Shown here in pieces: positions 43,041 to 45,800 of a DNA stretch of 45,800 nucleotides. The notes beneath the pieces are model-generated. The model was not told where the DNA came from and ran no database searches. It saw only the letters and a list, made by a program, of their open reading frames with translations. The stretch's first letter is position 1; each line of letters opens with the position of its first letter. The position numbers were made by a program, and so were the translations under genes. Source of the stretch: JBGAMH01 sp044222045 (GTDB lineage: Bacteria > Eisenbacteria > RBG-16-71-46); assembly GCA_044222045.1 (NCBI GenBank), contig JBGAOB010000006.1, forward strand, positions 1 to 45,800, in the 5' to 3' direction.

Positions 43041-45704
43041 ATGTCGTCCTCGAACTCCGCCGCCCGCCGCGGCCTGCCCGCGTGGGCCTGGCTGCTGATC
43101 GTTCCCGTCGTGCTCGTGCTCGCCGCGTGGGGGCTGCTCACCGCGCTGTTCCCGCCCGCGAAGGTGCGCGCGCTGGTGTCCGCGCAACTCCAGGCCGCGC
43201 TCGCGCGCGAGGTGCGTTTCGAGGACGCCTCGCTCGGGCTGTGGCCGCCGGTGCGGCTGACGGTGAAGAAGCCGGAGCTGGCCGAGCCCGGCGGCTTCGC
43301 GCGCGGCACCGCGTTCGGCGCGCGCGCCGTGGACCTGGACCTCGACGTGATGGATCTGCTGCGCAAGCGCATCACGGTGAGGAAGCTCGCGATCGAGGAA
43401 CCCGCGCTGCACCTGCTGCTGCGCGCCGACGGCACCACGAATTTCGACTCGCTCGGCGCACCGCCGAAACCGGGCGCCGCGGAGCAGCCGCCGATGGACC
43501 TGGCGGTGAAGCGGTTCGCGATCCGTGGCGGGCGCGTGCTGATCGACGACATGAAGGCCGGCCGGCGCACGGCGCTGAACGTGGAGAACACGATGGACCT
43601 CGCCGTGCGCAACGGCGGTGCGCGCATGGCCACGTCGGGCGCGACCACGATCACCGGCGTGGCGTTCGGCCCGCTGACGGCCGCGCGGCTGTCGGACCTG
43701 AACCAGGGACTCGCGAAGCTCGTGTTCCAGGTCGAGCACCGCGGCCAGTTCGAGGCGACGACGCAGCGGCTGGCGCTGGATCGCGTCGCGCTGAAGCTGG
43801 GCCAGACCGCGCTCGAAGCCTCCGGGCTCGTGACGCTGCCGAAGGTGGCCGTCGCCGGCGCACCGGCGCGCGCGATGCGCTTCGACCTGAAGGCGAAGGG
43901 CTCGCAGGTGGACCTGGCCGAGGTGCTCGAGTGGGTGTCGGTGGCCGACGCGAACGCGGTGAAGGGCCTGTCCGGCAAGGGCCGCGTGGACTTCGACCTC
44001 GCGTTGCGATCGCCGGCCGACGCGACGCAGCCGATGCCCGACGTGACCGGCGTGCTCACGCTGCGCGACGCGGCGTTCCGGTACGCGGGCGCGCCCGCCG
44101 ACGTGCAGGGCCTGTCGCTCGCCGCGAACTTCGCGCCGGGTCGCGTGAAGATCGACGACATCCGCGCCACGGTCGCGGGCCAGCCGCTGACCGGGCGCTT
44201 CTCGGCCGAGCGCTTCGCCGATCCGCTCGTGACGTTCGCGGTGCAGGGCAATCTCGACCTGGGCGCGATCTACCCGATGGTGGCGCAGCCCGGCACGCAG
44301 ATCAGCGGGCGCGCGGCGGTGAACGTGCAGGGCTCGGGGCGCGCGCAGGATCCCGGATCGTTCGCACTCGCCGGCAGCGCGCGGCTCGCGAACGTGCGCG
44401 TGCAGTCGAAGGACCAGCCGAAGGCGATCGAGGGCGTGAACGGCGACGTGTCGTTCTCGCAGCAACGCGCCACCGTGAAGGGCCTGACCGCGAAGGCGGG
44501 CCAGTCGTCGTTCACGCTGAACGCCGACGTCACGCGCCCGCTCGCGCTGATGGCGCCGCCCGCGAAGTCCGCGCCCGCGGGCGTGACGTTCGAGTTCCGC
44601 TCGCCGTACCTGGACCTGGCCGAAGTGCTGCCCACGTCGCAGGGCGCGCCGTTCCTGCCCAACGCGCAGGGCGGCGGCAAGGTGGCCATCGGTCGGCTCA
44701 AGCAGGGCAAGCTCGACGTCACGCAGGTCGCCGCCAACGTGACGCTCGCGCCGGCGCAGCTGTCGTCGGAAGCGTTCTCGCTGCAGGGTTACGGCGGCAC
44801 CGTGCGCGGCAACGCGCGGTTCGACCTGCGCGACACGCAGAAGCCCGTGTACGCGATCAAGGCCATGGTCGAGAACGTGCAGGCCGACGACATCCTCTCG
44901 GCGTGGACGCCCGCGAAGGGGCTGATCCACGGCACACTCGGCACCACGCTCGACTTCTCGGGGCGCGGATCGCAGCCCGAGGACATCAAGCGCTCGCTCA
45001 CGCTGATCGCACTCGCGTCACTGGCGGAGGGCAAGCTCGGGCCCGGCCCGTCACTCAAGGCCGTGGCCGACTTCGTGAAGATTCCGCAGCTCTCCGAGGT
45101 GAAGTTCAAGGACCTGAAGCTGCCGATGCGCGTGGAGAACGGTCGCGTGGTGACCGACCCCGTGAAGCTGAACGGCAGTTCGGGCGAGTGGACGCTGGCC
45201 GGTTCGATCGGCTTCGACGGCACGCTCGACTACGCCGTGAGCGTGACGCTGTCGCAGGCCGCGGCCACCGCGTTGCAGGCGCGGTCGGCGCTCGCGGCCG
45301 GCGCGGTGAGCGACGCGCAGGGGCGCATCCTGCTCGACTTCCGCGTCACCGGTCCCGCCGCGAAGCCGCGCGTGGCGTGGGACACGCGCGCGATGACCGA
45401 CCGGCTCGCGGGGCGAGCGAGCGCCGCGCTGACCGAGCAGCGCGACAGGCTGGAGGCCGAGGCGCGTGCCGCCGCCGAAGCGCGCGTGCAGGCCGCGCAG
45501 GACTCCGCGCGGGCCGTGCTGGCGCGTGCCCGGCAGGCGGCCGCCGACAGCGTGCGCCGAGCCGCGAGCGGGGCGCTGGATCGCTTCTTCGGCGGCATCG
45601 GCAAACCGAAGACGCCCGCTCCGCCGCCGCCGGCGACCACGCCACCGCCCGCGACGCCCGCGCCCGCCGACACCGCGGCCACGGACACGACGCGGAGGGA
45701 GTAG
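43041..45704 (+). CDS. AsmA-like envelope protein
   Basis: The 887-residue protein has an N-terminal membrane anchor (AWAWLLIVPVVLVLAAWGLLTALF, about 14-37) followed by the AsmA-type start (KVRALVSAQLQAALAREVRFEDASLGLWPPVRLTVKKPELAEP). Long repeated beta strands come next, and a C-terminal AsmA-2-like region (LNGSSGEWTLAGSIGFDGTLDYAV) at about 710-740. The final 130 residues contain a charged helical segment (DRLEAEARAAAEARVQAAQD) and a Pro/Thr/Ala tail. AsmA/TamB/YhdP relatives are bridge-like proteins moving phospholipids between membranes or affecting outer membrane assembly. GGAGG (43029-43033) supports ATG 43041; the frame is open much further upstream but without coding character. It is divergent from eda. 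Confidence 0.87.
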   Translation: MSSSNSAARRGLPAWAWLLIVPVVLVLAAWGLLTALFPPAKVRALVSAQLQAALAREVRFEDASLGLWPPVRLTVKKPELAEPGGFARGTAFGARAVDLDLDVMDLLRKRITVRKLAIEEPALHLLLRADGTTNFDSLGAPPKPGAAEQPPMDLAVKRFAIRGGRVLIDDMKAGRRTALNVENTMDLAVRNGGARMATSGATTITGVAFGPLTAARLSDLNQGLAKLVFQVEHRGQFEATTQRLALDRVALKLGQTALEASGLVTLPKVAVAGAPARAMRFDLKAKGSQVDLAEVLEWVSVADANAVKGLSGKGRVDFDLALRSPADATQPMPDVTGVLTLRDAAFRYAGAPADVQGLSLAANFAPGRVKIDDIRATVAGQPLTGRFSAERFADPLVTFAVQGNLDLGAIYPMVAQPGTQISGRAAVNVQGSGRAQDPGSFALAGSARLANVRVQSKDQPKAIEGVNGDVSFSQQRATVKGLTAKAGQSSFTLNADVTRPLALMAPPAKSAPAGVTFEFRSPYLDLAEVLPTSQGAPFLPNAQGGGKVAIGRLKQGKLDVTQVAANVTLAPAQLSSEAFSLQGYGGTVRGNARFDLRDTQKPVYAIKAMVENVQADDILSAWTPAKGLIHGTLGTTLDFSGRGSQPEDIKRSLTLIALASLAEGKLGPGPSLKAVADFVKIPQLSEVKFKDLKLPMRVENGRVVTDPVKLNGSSGEWTLAGSIGFDGTLDYAVSVTLSQAAATALQARSALAAGAVSDAQGRILLDFRVTGPAAKPRVAWDTRAMTDRLAGRASAALTEQRDRLEAEARAAAEARVQAAQDSARAVLARARQAAADSVRRAASGALDRFFGGIGKPKTPAPPPPATTPPPATPAPADTAATDTTRRE

Positions 45705-45724
45705 CGGCGCGTCGCGCTCCGACA

Positions 45725-45761
45725 CGAAGGCCCCGGCGGTGCGAGCCCGCCGGGGCCTTCG
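45725..45761. terminator. Bidirectional hairpin terminator
   Basis: A 15-bp perfect stem (45725-45739 with 45747-45761) with a 7-base loop is followed by TATTT on the plus strand. It ends the AsmA-like gene and probably the minus-strand gene entering from the right. Confidence 0.88.
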
Positions 45762-45781
45762 TATTTCGCGCCGCCCGCTCG

Positions 45782-45800
45782 CTATCCCGCGACGAACGCC
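45782..45800 (-). CDS. Possible last codons of a minus-strand gene
   Basis: The minus strand reads Ala-Phe-Val-Ala-Gly-stop, with TAG at 45782-45784, just before a strong bidirectional terminator. The position fits the 3' end of a gene lying beyond the window, but too little is visible to identify it. Confidence 0.3.

Overview
The window is GC-rich (about 70 percent by eye) bacterial chromosomal DNA with dense coding on both strands. There are no rRNA, tRNA or CRISPR loci and no insertion sequence that I can recognise. Several traits together suggest a Gram-negative bacterium of the FCB-like branch, most like Candidatus Eisenbacteria or a related uncultured phylum: very high third-position GC; large secreted beta-propeller proteins ending in a FlgD/Por-type C-terminal module; OmpA proteins with thrombospondin type 3 (TSP3) calcium repeats; and a DUF222-like HNH protein of a type I recall from that group. 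This is inference from gene content. One ambiguous base (N) at 26090 fits a draft or metagenome assembly.

Layout. 1-4800: a truncated membrane or secreted protein, a secreted 12-repeat NHL protein and an HNH-family protein lacking part of its nuclease motif. 4804-8340: a secreted blue-copper-like protein, an O6-alkylguanine-DNA alkyltransferase with a histone-like tail, an isoprenylcysteine methyltransferase-like membrane protein and a DUF2231 membrane protein. 8358-12405: a tightly coupled minus-strand operon of PepD dipeptidase, M20D amidohydrolase and a protein resembling an aspartyl protease with altered active sites. 12619-16439: OmpA/TSP3 protein 1, divergent from a two-gene ABC-2 exporter. 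16781-21970: a 1729-residue secreted protein with two duplicated NHL propellers and an SGNH hydrolase domain. 22097-25948: methionine aminopeptidase, another secreted propeller protein and OmpA/TSP3 protein 2. 26257-29796: a lipoprotein with a glycosidase-like barrel, a DUF4395 membrane protein and a CCA-adding-type nucleotidyltransferase. 29793-35161: GNAT acetyltransferase, S9 peptidase and a class A penicillin-binding protein preceded by a tiny coupled ORF. 35162-36056: a mostly non-coding stretch with a possible 81-residue membrane protein and repeated GGTGACAAC motifs. 36057-40478: a 1473-residue fusion of a PQQ-type sugar dehydrogenase propeller, PKD and other beta domains, five CxxCH heme c sites and the sorting module. 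40578-45800: MscL, a frameshifted envelope-protein gene, KDPG aldolase, an AsmA-like protein and the tail of a further gene.

How the genes fit together. The theme is the cell envelope and exterior. Four secreted proteins share the same C-terminal module and so probably the same export or anchoring route, although no secretion machinery is encoded here. Two OmpA proteins can tie the outer membrane to peptidoglycan. PBP, MscL, AsmA and the ABC exporter maintain the envelope. PepD, M20D and S9 peptidases with the KDPG aldolase fit a heterotroph living on peptides and sugars or sugar acids.

The most unusual object is the 36057-40478 gene: a predicted extracellular quinohemoprotein that could pass electrons from sugar oxidation through its own five hemes. 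Second is the duplicated NHL/SGNH protein, which has a perfect match to the LacI-family operator consensus in its upstream region. Strong hairpin terminators sit after most convergent or isolated transcription units.
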